From Teratosphaeria epicoccoides (taxonomy: Eukaryota; Ascomycota; Dothideomycetes; Mycosphaerellales; Teratosphaeriaceae), in assembly GCA_021401465.1 (NCBI GenBank), contig JADDMT010000055.1, positions 1 to 64,000 on the forward strand: a stretch of DNA of 64,000 bases. The letters run 5' to 3'. The first letter of the stretch is position 1; the number at the start of each line of letters is the position of its first letter. Under the pieces are notes generated by a model, which saw nothing but the letters and a program-made list of their open reading frames with translations, did not search any database and had not been told where the DNA came from. Positions 19,506 through 29,753 of this stretch are shown piece after piece. The translations under genes were made by a program, and so were the position numbers.

Positions 19506-21243
19506 TCATTTCCCCTTCCCCCCCACCAACCCCTCCCTCTCCTCCTCCTCCTCCTCCTCCTCCTCCTCCTCCTCATCGCCCTCATCGCCCTCTCCCAACG
19601 CGAAAATCTCCTCCCCGTCCACACTCTCCCTACTCAGCTTCCCCGCGTCCGCGACCTTCTTGGGCACCGGCGCAGGCAAAGGGCTCGCGTCCCGCCTCCT
19701 TGGCGCCTCTGCCCTCACGCTTTCGTACCCTTTCATGCCGCCTTCCGCCTCCGGGTCTCCAAGGTCGATGTCGAAGGAGTCGCGGAGGGAGGCGATTTCG
19801 AAGCCGTCGTCGTCCTGGGCGATTTCGTCGGACATGGCGAAACGGCGGTTGTTGGCGGTGGGGCGCCAGACGTAGGCGATGAAGGCGACGTCGGCGAGGT
19901 AGACGAGGTTGAGCCAGCCGTCGAGGATGAACCAGCGGGTTTGCCAGTGGGTGGGGATGAAGGAGTCGGTGGTTGTGCCTGCGAAGTTCCTGCGGAGATG
20001 ATCAGTATGGGGTTTGTCGGGGGTTTGTTGATGAGGGTGTGGGTGTGGGGGCGCGGCTGGCGTGGACTCACCAGCTGTTGATGAAGAAGAAGACGAAGAT
20101 GACGATGATGGTGATAAGGATGCACCACCAGAGTTTGCGGTACATGGCGGCTTTGATGGTCTGCTTGCGCTCGGTGAGGTCTCGCAGGGTGTGGTTGAGG
20201 CTGTTGAGAGTCCAGACGTAGAAGGCGGTCAGGGTGGCTGCGAGGGGGAGGACGACGAGCAGGATGAGGGGTCCTGCGTTTTCAGGGGTGATGGCGAGAC
20301 TGGCGATGGCGTAGATGACGCCGAAGACGAAGTGTGCGGCGGCCAACCAGCGAACGTAGACCATGGTCTTTCCCAGCGTCGGTTTGACCACACCGTAACC
20401 CATGCAGACGATGAGGAGGAGGAAGAAGGAGAAGCTGTTGCGAGCGGCTGACAACATGGAGACGACGGTCAGGAGGGCTTTGGCGCCGGCGTTGAAGCCG
20501 TGTCGGTTCTGGTAGTCGTAGAAGAGCCAGGTCATGAACATTTCGATGACCAGAAAGAGCAAGATGGCGGTGATGTAGTTCTGGACGGGCAGGATGTCGT
20601 GGCGGTTGAGGTAATAGAGGGCGCCCCAGCCGATTACGACGAAGGCGTAGAGGATGGTGAAGGCGGCGTAGAAGGGTAGCTTGGCGATCTGAGCGGCGGG
20701 CAGTTCGCCGAAAGCATTGCGGAACTCGGCGATTGCCGTGTATCGCTCTGCCTGTGGGTCGGAGGAGTAGGGGTTGGTGACGATGCAGTAGTAGCCGGTC
20801 TTGCGCACGGGATATCGCGTGGCCGGTGGGTTGTTCAGATGGATGGCTTCGGTGTGGATCTCGTTCCGGCTGTTCTCGGTGGCGTTGGCGGCCAGGATGA
20901 ACTCGCCCAGCTGCTCATCGGTGCACGTGCCCGCATCCACGGCGGCCCGATCGCAGATCATAGCATTCCCCTCCGGGCCGGTGGCCAGGAAGGGTCGGTC
21001 TCTCCACTCAAATATGACCATGCTGACGATGGGGTCGTCGCCGTCGGGGGTTCCTGACGGTGTGATGAATTTGGTGAGGATGAAGGGGTCGATATTGCCG
21101 CCCCATGCTTTGCGACTGTACATGCCGGAGCATTTTTGAAAGTCCTTGTCGGTGATTGTGAACTCGACGGCGGAGGAGGTGGTGGTGGTGGCGGCGAGGG
21201 TGAGGAGGGAGAGGCCTGCGTGGCCGAGGCATGACGGCCGCAT
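19506..21243 (-). CDS. PTM1: Ptm1/GPR107-like seven-transmembrane Golgi membrane protein, 551 aa
   Basis: Exons 21243-20072 and 19989-19506, split by an 82-nt intron (GTGAGT...CGCAG), give 1,656 nt, 551 codons plus stop. The N-terminus is a signal peptide (MRPSCLGHAGLSLLTLAA), followed by a luminal domain with paired Cys and N-glycosylation sites, then seven hydrophobic helices from about residue 195 (FYAAFTILYAFVVIGWGALYY) to about residue 430. This is the layout of the Lung_7-TM_R family, which includes yeast Ptm1 and human GPR107/GPR108 and acts in the Golgi and endosome system. The cytosolic tail ends in an acidic run of about 13 Glu encoded by a GAG repeat at about 19540-19575, likely variable in length. 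Confidence 0.9.
19538..19576. repeat. CTC/GAG trinucleotide microsatellite in the Ptm1-like coding end
   Basis: A run of CTC on the plus strand encodes poly-Glu in the tail of the minus-strand Ptm1-like gene. Confidence 0.85.
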
Positions 21244-21828
21244 GGTATGGCGCCAGCTCGTGGGTGCACGTGATGCGGTCGGAGCAACGTGGAAGCTCTC
21301 GATCGACGCTTCCCGAAGGGGCAGGCACGAAGGCCTACGTCAGACTGCGTGTCCCAGGTGTGGCGTTGTGGCTTGCAACGTGGCGCAGTGGGGTCGATCA
21401 GCATCACCGACTCTGGCAACAGCAAACCAAGTTCTGGTCGCGCCTGCCTGATCTCATCAAGCAAGCACCCACTCTCCTCCATGGCTCTTTCCCTCTGAGC
21501 TGTGTGGCAGACACGCGCCTGCATCTCCAACGCTGAAACGCCACCTGCACCTGCCGTTTCAAGCGCGCGCGTGCTTGCACGTCATCTACTGCAGCTATTT
21601 ACAGAACATCAAAGCAGCGACAGATAATAAATACACCATCATCACCACCTTCTGGCTATCATCACCACTCTTTGACTATCATCACCACTCTCCGACCTTC
21701 ATCACCACTCTTCGACCATCATCACCACTTTTCTCCTCTTCCACTCATCGATCCTGGCGGTCGACCATTAGTCTCTCATTCCCATCACCAGATCCGATCC
21801 AGCAGACACTCGACTCAACATCCCAATC
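21244..21828. promoter_or_regulatory. shared divergent promoter, Ptm1-like / DUF4112 genes
   Basis: 585 bp between divergent starts. It contains the 20-bp tandem repeat at 21636-21735 close to the DUF4112 gene. Confidence 0.5.
21636..21735. repeat. 20-bp minisatellite, five units
   Basis: Five consecutive 20-base units starting at 21636, 21656, 21676, 21696 and 21716 share the core ATCACCACT. They are exactly in register, with substitutions only at unit ends. They lie 94-193 bp before the DUF4112 start codon, so in its promoter or leader. Confidence 0.9.
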
Positions 21829-22671
21829 ATGGCAGCCCAAGTCGCAAACTTCGCCGCCAAGAAGATGTTGCGCAGGCAGATGAAGAACTACGAGGGGAAG
21901 AAGGTGGAGACCGGCGACGACCCCTACTTCGCCATGATCGAGGATCCACGCCGACCAGGCAAGCTCAAGAAGGTCAAGAAGCAGGTGCCCGACTACCTCC
22001 CCGAACATGACGCCATCATCCTGGCCAAAGTGCGCAAGAACGCGTACCGGCTGGACATGTGTCTGTTCAACCTGTTCGGCATTCGCTTTGGCTGGGAGGC
22101 CGTCATTGGTCTGGTTCCCGCCGCGGGTGATGCCATTGGGGTGGCGTTGGCGTACATGATCTTCCGCGAGTGTTGCCGGGTCGAGGGTGGGCTGCCGAAC
22201 AGCCTGAGGATGCGCATGATCCTCAACATCATCATCGACTTTGCCGTCGGGCTCGTCCCATTCCTCGGCGATATTGCCGATGCTGCATTCAAGTGCAACA
22301 CCAAGAATCTGCGACTGCTCGAGGTGCACCTGGACCAGAAGTATAACCCACGCGATTCCACTCCAGACGACAGAGACTTGCCGGGTGCAGACCGGGAGAG
22401 GAGGCGCAAGAACAGGCAGTCCGGCATCTACCTTCCAAACGATCCACCACCCGCCACCGCATTCGAAGACTTCAGCGACAGCGAGCCGCCCGCCCACCAG
22501 GACGGCGCTCGCGATCGTCCGGCCGTGCAGCAGCCTCAGCGTACGACGCCTCCGGCAGATCGCAGGGGTGGGTGGTTCACCGGGTCGAAGAAGAATGCTC
22601 CGGCCTCAGGTCAGCCGATGCGCCAGACGGGCACGTACGCGGCGCAGGAGACGGGAAGCACGAGGCGCTAG
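21829..22671 (+). CDS. DUF4112 domain membrane protein, 280 aa
   Basis: Single exon with an ATG in good context (CCAATCATGG). After a basic N-terminus (about residues 1-65) the DUF4112 region has LDMCLFNLFGIRFGWEAVIG, LVPAAGDAIGVALAYMIF, MRMILNIIIDFAVGLVPFLG and DIADAAFKCNTKN, giving two or three hydrophobic segments with Gly-Asp turns. The C-terminal 110 residues are polar, Pro/Arg-rich and likely disordered. The family is widespread in bacteria and fungi with no established function. The divergent neighbour is the Ptm1-like gene. Confidence 0.9.
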   Translation: MAAQVANFAAKKMLRRQMKNYEGKKVETGDDPYFAMIEDPRRPGKLKKVKKQVPDYLPEHDAIILAKVRKNAYRLDMCLFNLFGIRFGWEAVIGLVPAAGDAIGVALAYMIFRECCRVEGGLPNSLRMRMILNIIIDFAVGLVPFLGDIADAAFKCNTKNLRLLEVHLDQKYNPRDSTPDDRDLPGADRERRRKNRQSGIYLPNDPPPATAFEDFSDSEPPAHQDGARDRPAVQQPQRTTPPADRRGGWFTGSKKNAPASGQPMRQTGTYAAQETGSTRR

Positions 22672-23204
22672 TCGTGTCCGCGATGCGGGCGTCACCATCG
22701 TCGCCCTCCAACGCAACTATCCCAGATGGACGGAGCGTGGAGTGTCGTCACCCACGCCACCACCGTTCCATATCTTCACGCCCATCCTCCCACGCACATG
22801 TCGTCACCGGGCACGTTCTCCGCGGAACGGCTGGCGCAAGGATGGATGTTCTCTCAGCCGCCTCGTCACATCAGCCGCTGCCCACACAGACCCGCTGTCC
22901 CACCTACGACGCCTTCCACCACTTCCCTTGCACGACGTTCGTCCCTATGCAAACACGGCCGGCCTCCGACCGCCTCCAGCGCAGCTTCCTCGCTCCGGCA
23001 CTGCCCCTCGCACTGCAGCCATGGCCATCGCACCGCGCACTTCTCCGCCTCAACCCCTGCTTCAACCACGTCTCAGCGCGACCGTTCCCGTCATCGACTC
23101 GGCGAACGCGATGCGACGACTCTCCCGGCCGCCGTGAGGTCCGCAGGCATATACAATGTGTTTGGGGCTTATGGGTTGAGCTTGCCTTTTGGTGGGAGCT
23201 GAGG

Positions 23205-23308
23205 CAGAAGAGGAAGAGGAAGGGGAAGAAGAGGAAGAGGAAGAGGAAGAAGAGGAAGAGGAAGAGGAAGAAGAGGAAGAGGAAGAGGAAGAGGAAGAAG
23301 AGGAAGAG

Positions 23309-23339
<31 letters not shown>

Positions 23340-23395
23340 GAGAGGAAGAAGAAGAAGAAGAAGAAGAAGAAGAAGAAGAAGAAGAAGAGGGGGCA
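23205..23395. repeat. purine-only GGAAGA/GAA microsatellite, about 190 bp
   Basis: An almost pure A/G strand made of GAAGAG, GGAAGA and GAA units. Homopurine tracts of this length can form triplex (H-DNA). On the plus strand it reads as poly-Glu or poly-Lys and on the minus as poly-Ser, Leu or Phe, producing spurious frames. Confidence 0.95.
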
Positions 23396-23569
23396 AATAG
23401 TATGCATTCCGGCTTCTGGAGCTCCTGAGCTTTGGTCTCGCGTGTCATGTACGTGAATGTGTACAGGCCAATTCATCAATATATCTGTACCCATCTCTGT
23501 TCTCAAATGCTCCCGGCATGAAAAGTTTCATCAGACATCAGACATAGGGTAGCATCTCTCCCTTTAATT

Positions 23570-23945
23570 CTCTCTCTCTCTCTCTCTATTCATTTATCTA
23601 TTCATTTATCTATTCATTTATCTATTCATTTATCTATTCATTTATCTATCCATTTATCTATTCATTTATCTATTCAAGTATCTATTCCATTATCTATCCA
23701 TTTATCTATTCATTCATCTATTCATTTATCGATTCAATTATCTATTCCATTATCTATCCATTTATCTATTCATTTATCTATTCATTCATCTATTCATTCA
23801 TCTATTCATTCATCTATTCATTTATCTATTCATTCATCTATTCATTCATCTATTCATTCATCTATTCATTCATCTATCCATTCATCTATTAATTCATTTA
23901 TCTATTCATTCGTTTATCTATTTATTTATTCATTCATTCATTCAC
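23570..23945. repeat. 12-bp satellite (ATTCATTTATCT), about 30 units
   Basis: After a short CT run, units of ATTCATTTATCT repeat to about 23945, with variants ATTCATTCATCT and ATCCATTTATCT. A block in the second half is enriched for the ATTCATTCATCT variant, suggesting local unit spreading. AT-rich and non-coding. Confidence 0.95.
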
Positions 23946-24709
23946 CAGGGTAGGGATGTGGTAATATCAGCGTTCATCTCCAAACTTGCCCGCGACCTCA
24001 CCTCTTCCTCACCAACACACACTCCCTGCTGCCTCCGTCGGTGGGCGCGTGTCACACACCTTCATACGACGACCATCCACATGAGGATATCGAAAGATCA
24101 GAAACGGAGATTGTCCGCGTGTCCACAGCCAGAAAATGAGATGGCTTGTTCAGGAGGCAAACTTCAGCGCTTACATCCGCCAAGACGCCTCTTCTGGACC
24201 GCCCCGTTGCGACTTCTGTATAGCATGGCAGCCACATGGGAGACGACTCATCCGCTTGTGGCTGCTTGCGAAGCTTACTTGAGATGAGACCGCTGGCTTT
24301 TGTCCGAGAGCGTGAGTAGCGCGAGCATTAGCTTGTCCGGACTGTGCTCGGGATCATCCACAGTGCACCAAGTAAGCCTCTGGAAGCGCCTTTCGCTAAA
24401 GCAAGCCCTGGTGCTCGCTCCCCAGCAGCGAGCATAGATCACATCGCAGTCAGCGGTCAGCCCCCCGGGCGGCATCACCGACTCCGGATGCACGTGTCAT
24501 CAAAGCATGAACGCCAGGCGTGGCCTGACGCTGGCAATGGGCAGATTGACCTCTATAGCGAGGCCTTCCCGCCGTTGCCTCGCCCTTCGCACCACCCAGG
24601 TCTCGTCCAGCTGGTGATCTTCTGCTTTGAAGAGCTCGCTCTTCGTCCATTCGTTGATCAACACTCACACTCCTTTCCGCGACTTCGGTCGCAGCCCCTC
24701 CTTGTCCCG

Positions 24710-27700
24710 ATGCATATCTTTTTCCCCATTCTTTGCATTGCAAGCGTTGCATTCGCGCACAAACATAAGCGTACAGACACCATCCCCACGGACAGTGCCG
24801 AGTCGACGCCCACAGAAGCCGTCTCGGTGGACCCATCCACGTCTTCGTCCACGTTCTGTGACACTATCGACGCCAGTAGCCTCGCTGCGTGCCCCGAGGA
24901 CCTCTCGGCCCTCTGCAGCGACAATGGTACAACGACGTACTGTCTCGACTCCATCGGCAACGTGTATACAACGACGTGTGGTCTCCGATTCACCGGCGAG
25001 GTGATCTCACCCGACAACGGAGATGACTCGTCTGACACGCCTTCGACCGAGAACGACGACAGCAACAACAACGCGGCGGACGACTCCGCTTCGACTCCCG
25101 ACACGAGCGGCGACGGCACAGTCGCGGACCGCAAGAAGCGCAGAGCGCGAAGGCAGGACCTCGCAGATCCCGTCAGCATCCCTTCCTGTCAGACCGACTG
25201 CTCCACGGACGACGCCTGCGTCGCCGTCAATGCAATAGGACCGGCCTGCGAGCTCCTCTCCCGCGTCAACGGCACCACGGCCTCGGGAGCGGCGGTCGCG
25301 GCTTGGAAGGGCTGCTGGTCCGCACCTCCGGACGACTCGGGCGCTGACGCCGGGAAAGACTCGGGCCGCCGCGCGGGATCGGATGTTGATGCCGGTGGCA
25401 GCGGCGATGGTGACTCCGCTGATGGTTTGGAGTCGGGTGACGGCGGTGATGGAGACGGCGGCAGCGGCGGCACGGGTGACGTGTCGGAGGCTGGGGATGG
25501 TTCGGGGTCCGGCGATGGTAGCGAGGATGCTTCGGCCGGGGATCTGGAGTCAGGCGATGGTGGTGGCAACGATGCTTCGAGCGACGATGTGGAATCAGAC
25601 GATAGCTCGGAGTCAGGCGATGGTGGTGGCAACGATGCTTCGAGCGACGATGTGGAATCAGACGATAGCTCGGAGTCAGGCGATAGTAGCGACGATGATT
25701 CGAACGAGGCCAGCAACGACGGTTCGGGGGAAGGCAGCAACGACGATTCTGGCAATGGTTCGGGGTCCGGCGATGGTAGCGAGGATGCTTCGGCCGGGGA
25801 TCTGGAGTCAGGCGATGGTGGTGGCAACGATGCTTCGAGCGACGACGTGGAATCAGACGATAGCTCGGAGTCAGGCGATAGTAGCGACGATGATTCGAAC
25901 GAGGCCAGCAACGACGGCTCGGGGGAAGGCAGCAATGACGATTCTGGCAACGAACCCGAGTCTGGCGAGAGCACGGGGTCTGGGAGCAATTCTGAGGCTG
26001 GCGACAGCTCCGAGTCGGGCAACGGCTCGGCGTCCCCATCGGGCGAGGACGACAGCAACAATGACGGCGATACCGGGAACGATGACTCTGACAGCTCTGA
26101 CTCTGGCTCCGACGCCTACAGCAGTTCCACCATTCCGGCCTGCGCACAGCCTGACTGTTCCACCACAAGCACCACCTTCTGCCAGGATAGCACCGATCAA
26201 GTTTATACCTTGACTTGTTTGTCTGCCTTCACTGGATCCATCGGCTGGTCTGAGCCTGCGACGAACCTTAGCACTTGCCAAAACGACTGCGATACTGACA
26301 ATCGCTGTCTTGGATTCAATTTGGCTAATGGTACCTGCGACTACATCTACGAGGTGTCTGGCATACAATTTTCAGCCCCGGCCTCTCTCGCTGGCTGGAA
26401 AGGATACTGGACAAACAGCAGCAGCTACAATGGGACCTATGCCTATGGCTCGAACAGTACTGGATTGGGCTCTTATCATGCGTCGTCGAGTGACAACAGC
26501 ACCTCGCCGCACGATGACTCTTCAGCTGCTGCCACCAACGTGACGTCGCCCGACACTGGCTCCTGGCTAGGCGACAACTCTACCACTTCCGCCAGCAATG
26601 GCACTATGCCGCAAGACGCCAGCATCTTGCCAAGCGATGAGTCTTCCACTTCGGCCAGCAACAGCACTACACCAGACGACACCAGCACCTCTCAACCCGA
26701 TGCCTCTTCCACTGGTACCAGCAACGCCACCTCACCAGACGACGGCAATCCACCAGCCTCGCAAGCCGCCTCAAACTCCTCTGCCTCGGCAGCAGACCTC
26801 CCCACCTGTTCCCCCACCACCAGCGGCGACTGCAGCCCCAGCAATAATCAAACATACACCCTCAACCCCTCCTCCGCCTTCCAGGGCGACAACGCCACCA
26901 TCGCCAACGTCACCGCCCTCGCAAACTGCCAAGCCATTTGTGACCTCAGCAGTGCCTGCGTCGCCGTCAACCTCGCCAGCGACCGCTGCACAACCTTCGT
27001 CCGCGTCACGGGCATGATCAATGCGACCGGTTCCATCGCTGCGTGGAAGGGTCAATGGACCGGTGGCGGCCCCTCGAATCACAGCAGCGACGCTAATTCC
27101 ACTGGCTCGTATGCCGCGAACCACACTGCTCTTGCGAACTACACTGCTCTTGCGAATGACACTGCTCTCGCGGATTACACTGACCCCACGAATTACACTG
27201 CTCTCGCGAATTACACTGCTCTCGCGAATCACACTGACCCCACGAATTACACTACTCCCGCCAGCTACATTTCTCCCCCGAACGACACTGATCCCACAAA
27301 CTACACTGCTCCTGCGAACTACATTTCTCCTCCGAACTACACTGATCCCACAAACTACACTATTCCCGCGAACTCGACAGATTTCGCGGGGTGCGCGACT
27401 ACAACAACGAGCTCCAGCTCCGTGGGCACTGGGAACCCGTCATCTGCCAGCGGGTCAATGACGACAGCCTCGATTGTCCCGACTACGCTGTCGACTGTCA
27501 TTACCCCGGCTGCCACCGGCGCACCAACAGGTCGGCCCAGTAGCGGAGCTCAGGCAGCGCAGACATCACCTACATCATCGGCATTGTCGTCCGGCAGCAA
27601 TCCCCCCGGCAGCAGTGGCAGCGGCACCAACAGGAAAGCTCTCATCGCGTTCCTCAAGGCGCAGATCGCCGCTTTGAAACAGAAGCTCGCGAGTCTGTTG

Positions 27701-27754
27701 TCGCAGTTGCTTGGCAGTCCATCCGCTCACGGTGGGAGCCAGGCCCACCGCTAG
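24710..27754 (+). CDS. large secreted glycoprotein with PAN/apple-like modules and Asp/Ser/Gly repeats, 1,014 aa
   Basis: The ATG at 24710 is chosen because it opens a clear signal peptide (MHIFFPILCIASVAFA) followed by a KR site; the frame is open further upstream but without a better start. Three Cys-containing modules of apple/PAN style end in similar Trp motifs: AAWKGCW (near residue 204), AGWKGYW (near 563) and AAWKGQW (near 778). Between modules 1 and 2 is a Gly/Asp/Ser/Glu-rich low-complexity domain (about residues 211-464) built from in-frame DNA duplications. Between 2 and 3 lies a Ser/Thr-rich region with many N-glycosylation sequons, and after module 3 come repeats of ALANYT and DPTNYT (about 804-886). 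The last 43 residues form an amphipathic Leu/Ala/Lys helix. Likely cell-wall or extracellular; no GPI signal seen. Confidence 0.85.
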   Translation: MHIFFPILCIASVAFAHKHKRTDTIPTDSAESTPTEAVSVDPSTSSSTFCDTIDASSLAACPEDLSALCSDNGTTTYCLDSIGNVYTTTCGLRFTGEVISPDNGDDSSDTPSTENDDSNNNAADDSASTPDTSGDGTVADRKKRRARRQDLADPVSIPSCQTDCSTDDACVAVNAIGPACELLSRVNGTTASGAAVAAWKGCWSAPPDDSGADAGKDSGRRAGSDVDAGGSGDGDSADGLESGDGGDGDGGSGGTGDVSEAGDGSGSGDGSEDASAGDLESGDGGGNDASSDDVESDDSSESGDGGGNDASSDDVESDDSSESGDSSDDDSNEASNDGSGEGSNDDSGNGSGSGDGSEDASAGDLESGDGGGNDASSDDVESDDSSESGDSSDDDSNEASNDGSGEGSNDDSGNEPESGESTGSGSNSEAGDSSESGNGSASPSGEDDSNNDGDTGNDDSDSSDSGSDAYSSSTIPACAQPDCSTTSTTFCQDSTDQVYTLTCLSAFTGSIGWSEPATNLSTCQNDCDTDNRCLGFNLANGTCDYIYEVSGIQFSAPASLAGWKGYWTNSSSYNGTYAYGSNSTGLGSYHASSSDNSTSPHDDSSAAATNVTSPDTGSWLGDNSTTSASNGTMPQDASILPSDESSTSASNSTTPDDTSTSQPDASSTGTSNATSPDDGNPPASQAASNSSASAADLPTCSPTTSGDCSPSNNQTYTLNPSSAFQGDNATIANVTALANCQAICDLSSACVAVNLASDRCTTFVRVTGMINATGSIAAWKGQWTGGGPSNHSSDANSTGSYAANHTALANYTALANDTALADYTDPTNYTALANYTALANHTDPTNYTTPASYISPPNDTDPTNYTAPANYISPPNYTDPTNYTIPANSTDFAGCATTTTSSSSVGTGNPSSASGSMTTASIVPTTLSTVITPAATGAPTGRPSSGAQAAQTSPTSSALSSGSNPPGSSGSGTNRKALIAFLKAQIAALKQKLASLLSQLLGSPSAHGGSQAHR
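25498..25950 (+). repeat. in-frame tandem duplications in the secreted protein gene (258 + 195 bp units)
   Basis: A 258-bp unit (25498-25755) is followed by a 195-bp copy (25756-25950). They differ by a 63-bp piece present twice in the first unit (25553-25615, 25616-25678) and once in the second. All lengths are multiples of three (86, 65 and 21 codons) and the copies are nearly identical, so the expansion looks recent. Confidence 0.9.
27118..27366 (+). repeat. 18-bp coding repeat giving an N-glycosylation array
   Basis: Units of about 18 bases encode ALANYT, DPTNYT, SPPNYT and similar hexapeptides. Nearly every unit carries an Asn-x-Thr sequon, so the protein has a dense N-glycan stalk here. 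Confidence 0.85.
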
Positions 27755-28563
27755 GGAGCCTAGTCTGGATGGAATCCGCGGTGGTCATGGTGGTGGTGGT
27801 GGTTGGTGGTTCTTTGGTTCTCCGTGGATGTTGACGTGTGACGAGATAGGATGCTTTTCGCCGGGACATTGATCGAAAGTTTTTTTTCCTGTGAAGCAAC
27901 AACCATATAAGATCATTGTGAGTCAATGAGGCTGAGAGGTATTTTTGGGGTTTGGTACATTATGTGGAATGCACATCTTCAGCCCAGCGCGTTCGTTCTT
28001 TCGAGACTGCGGATGATCGGACCCTGCTGACACGTTGGCTCGTCGCGATATCTTTCTTACCGGCCACTGTGAGATCTTCCACTCGCAAAGCCCAAGATCG
28101 GAAGCTCACGTCGAATTGAGCAAAAGCGGAACGCAACCTCACATCGAATTCAAAAAAACGAACTCTACCACTTAGCTCTTTCAGGGGACCAGATCCTATC
28201 TGTGACGTTTCGCTTGATGGAAGATCAACAAGATTGCATTGTATATAAAGTGGTGTCTTTCGGGGAGTGGACTTTAGTGGTTGGAGGAAGTGCTGAGGCT
28301 GTGGCGGTGTTTGCTGAAGTTCGCTTTGGCATTGGTGTCAGCATATCAGGGATCAGGGAGTGGAGCAGGAGGGGTGAGGCGACTGCCGGATATGTTAAAT
28401 CGTGTTGAAATCAAGATCGTGGATACGGCTCTGCCAGGACGGGCGTGTAACGATCGTGCATGGCGTCGATGCAATGAGGACTGTTCCCCTATATTCTCCA
28501 TCGCGCCCAGGACTATGAGTGAAGCCAGACATACCATCAAGTCACAACCTGCATCTTCCCAAA
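27755..28563. other. intergenic, convergent
   Basis: 809 bp; a GGT-rich stretch near 27790-27810 and otherwise unremarkable sequence. No supported gene. Confidence 0.5.
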
Positions 28564-29448
28564 CTACTGTCCTGCCCCACCACTCCTCCCATTCACTCTC
28601 TTCACCGCCGCCCCTTCACTCGCGAATCCCAACAACTCCTTCGCCCCTCTCTCCTCCCTCCCAAACCTCTCCCCAACGCCATTCGCGACCTTACTCGCCT
28701 CGCGATAGAAACTATTCTCCTCTCTCCTATACTGTCTCCAATCCCACCTCCCCTTTTTCTCCCTCCCCGCCTCCACACTCCCAACCCAAGCCATGAACCT
28801 CCGCCCCAACCACCCCGCCTTCCCCTCGCTCGCGCTCTGCTCCAACACCGAAAAAGGCGTGAAGACGAAGGCGAGGATCACGCAGAATATGGTGGCGACG
28901 GTGTGCCAGATGAGGACTGTGATGTCGCCGATTCCCCAGGGCGCGAAGAAGCGCACGAACTGGTCGACTTGGTAGAGGTCGTTTTGCGAGGTGATGAGGT
29001 AGGTGGAGCGGGCGTTGGGGGAGTGGGTGGGGTTGGTGCGAGTGAGATGGAGCACGGTGGTGAGGGTTACGGGCGAGCGGTGGAAGGGCAGGAACCAGAT
29101 GGCGAAGACTTGGGAGCAGTTTACGTAGAGGATCAGGTTGCTTTCGTCGAAGGCTGGAGGTTCATATGCTTAGTATGGGTGGCGGGGATTCGGTGTTGGC
29201 GTGGGGGGAGGGGGAAGGCTACCTATGGAGTTGATCTGGATGTCGATTTGGGGGCTCATGATTTTGTACCAACGCAGGATGGATCGGTAGACGCGACGAC
29301 TGCCTTGGAAGGAGCCAGTGCGACAGAAGGGATGGGTGAATGCAAAGTCAGGCGTGCAGTAGTGGTCGACTGCTTCTTCCTGCGCTCGAGGCGTGCCTTG
29401 GGTCAAGGCCCGGATGACTTGCTCGATGTCTGCGATTGGATCGTCCAT
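28564..29448 (-). CDS. SigF-like NTF2-like domain protein with one membrane segment, 271 aa
   Basis: Exons 29448-29223 and 29153-28564 with a 69-nt intron sum to 816 nt, 271 codons plus stop. I chose the ATG at 29448 (MDDPIADIEQVIRALTQG), which matches the usual start of fungal SigF-like NTF2 proteins, over an ATG 17 codons upstream. The NTF2-like cone covers about residues 5-165: YCTPDFAFTHPFC, SILRWYKIMSPQIDI, and after the intron ILYVNCSQVFAIWFLPFH. A hydrophobic helix (WHTVATIFCVILAFVFTPF) and a basic tail follow. The fold usually binds small ligands; the fungal members are uncharacterised. Divergent from the flavin monooxygenase (305 bp apart). Confidence 0.85.
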
Positions 29449-29753
29449 TAGGGATATGGGGAAATCACTTGTGGTGTGAAGTTGAATGCGATCGATCATC
29501 CCCTCGGAAGATAAGAGAAGTGATGATGCCCCACGGTCGTGGACCTGGCGCTTTCACATGCAAATGATGCACCTGCAGCATTACGTCAAAGCTATCACAA
29601 GCCGCGCGCTAACGACGATCAGGAAGGATGCATGCCAACTAAGTTCCACCAGCTCTCACCGAAAGTGAAAGTTCACATCGGAGCGACTCGAGACTCTTCC
29701 CTGCTCCCGTCCATTCACGCCGAGCATTGAGCATTGCCACCAACTCAGCAACA

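Larger units (their letters stand above)
22672..24709. other. gene-free interval with satellites
   Basis: 2 kb with no gene I can support. Long frames between 22241 and 23506 are by-products of GC-rich 3' sequence and of the purine repeat. It contains the GGAAGA tract (23210-23395) and the 12-mer satellite (23570-23945). Confidence 0.6.

Noticed and set aside
22572..23506. Long frames giving poly-Lys/Glu, poly-Phe/Leu or poly-Ser proteins
   Set aside because: They arise from the homopurine microsatellite and GC-rich flank; no family motif or sensible gene structure.
23570..23945. CRISPR-like array
   Set aside because: Contiguous 12-bp units without spacers in a eukaryotic genome; a simple satellite.
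24344..24709. N-terminal extension of the secreted repeat protein
   Set aside because: The frame is open but lacks an ATG at its head; the ATG at 24710 opens a clear signal peptide.
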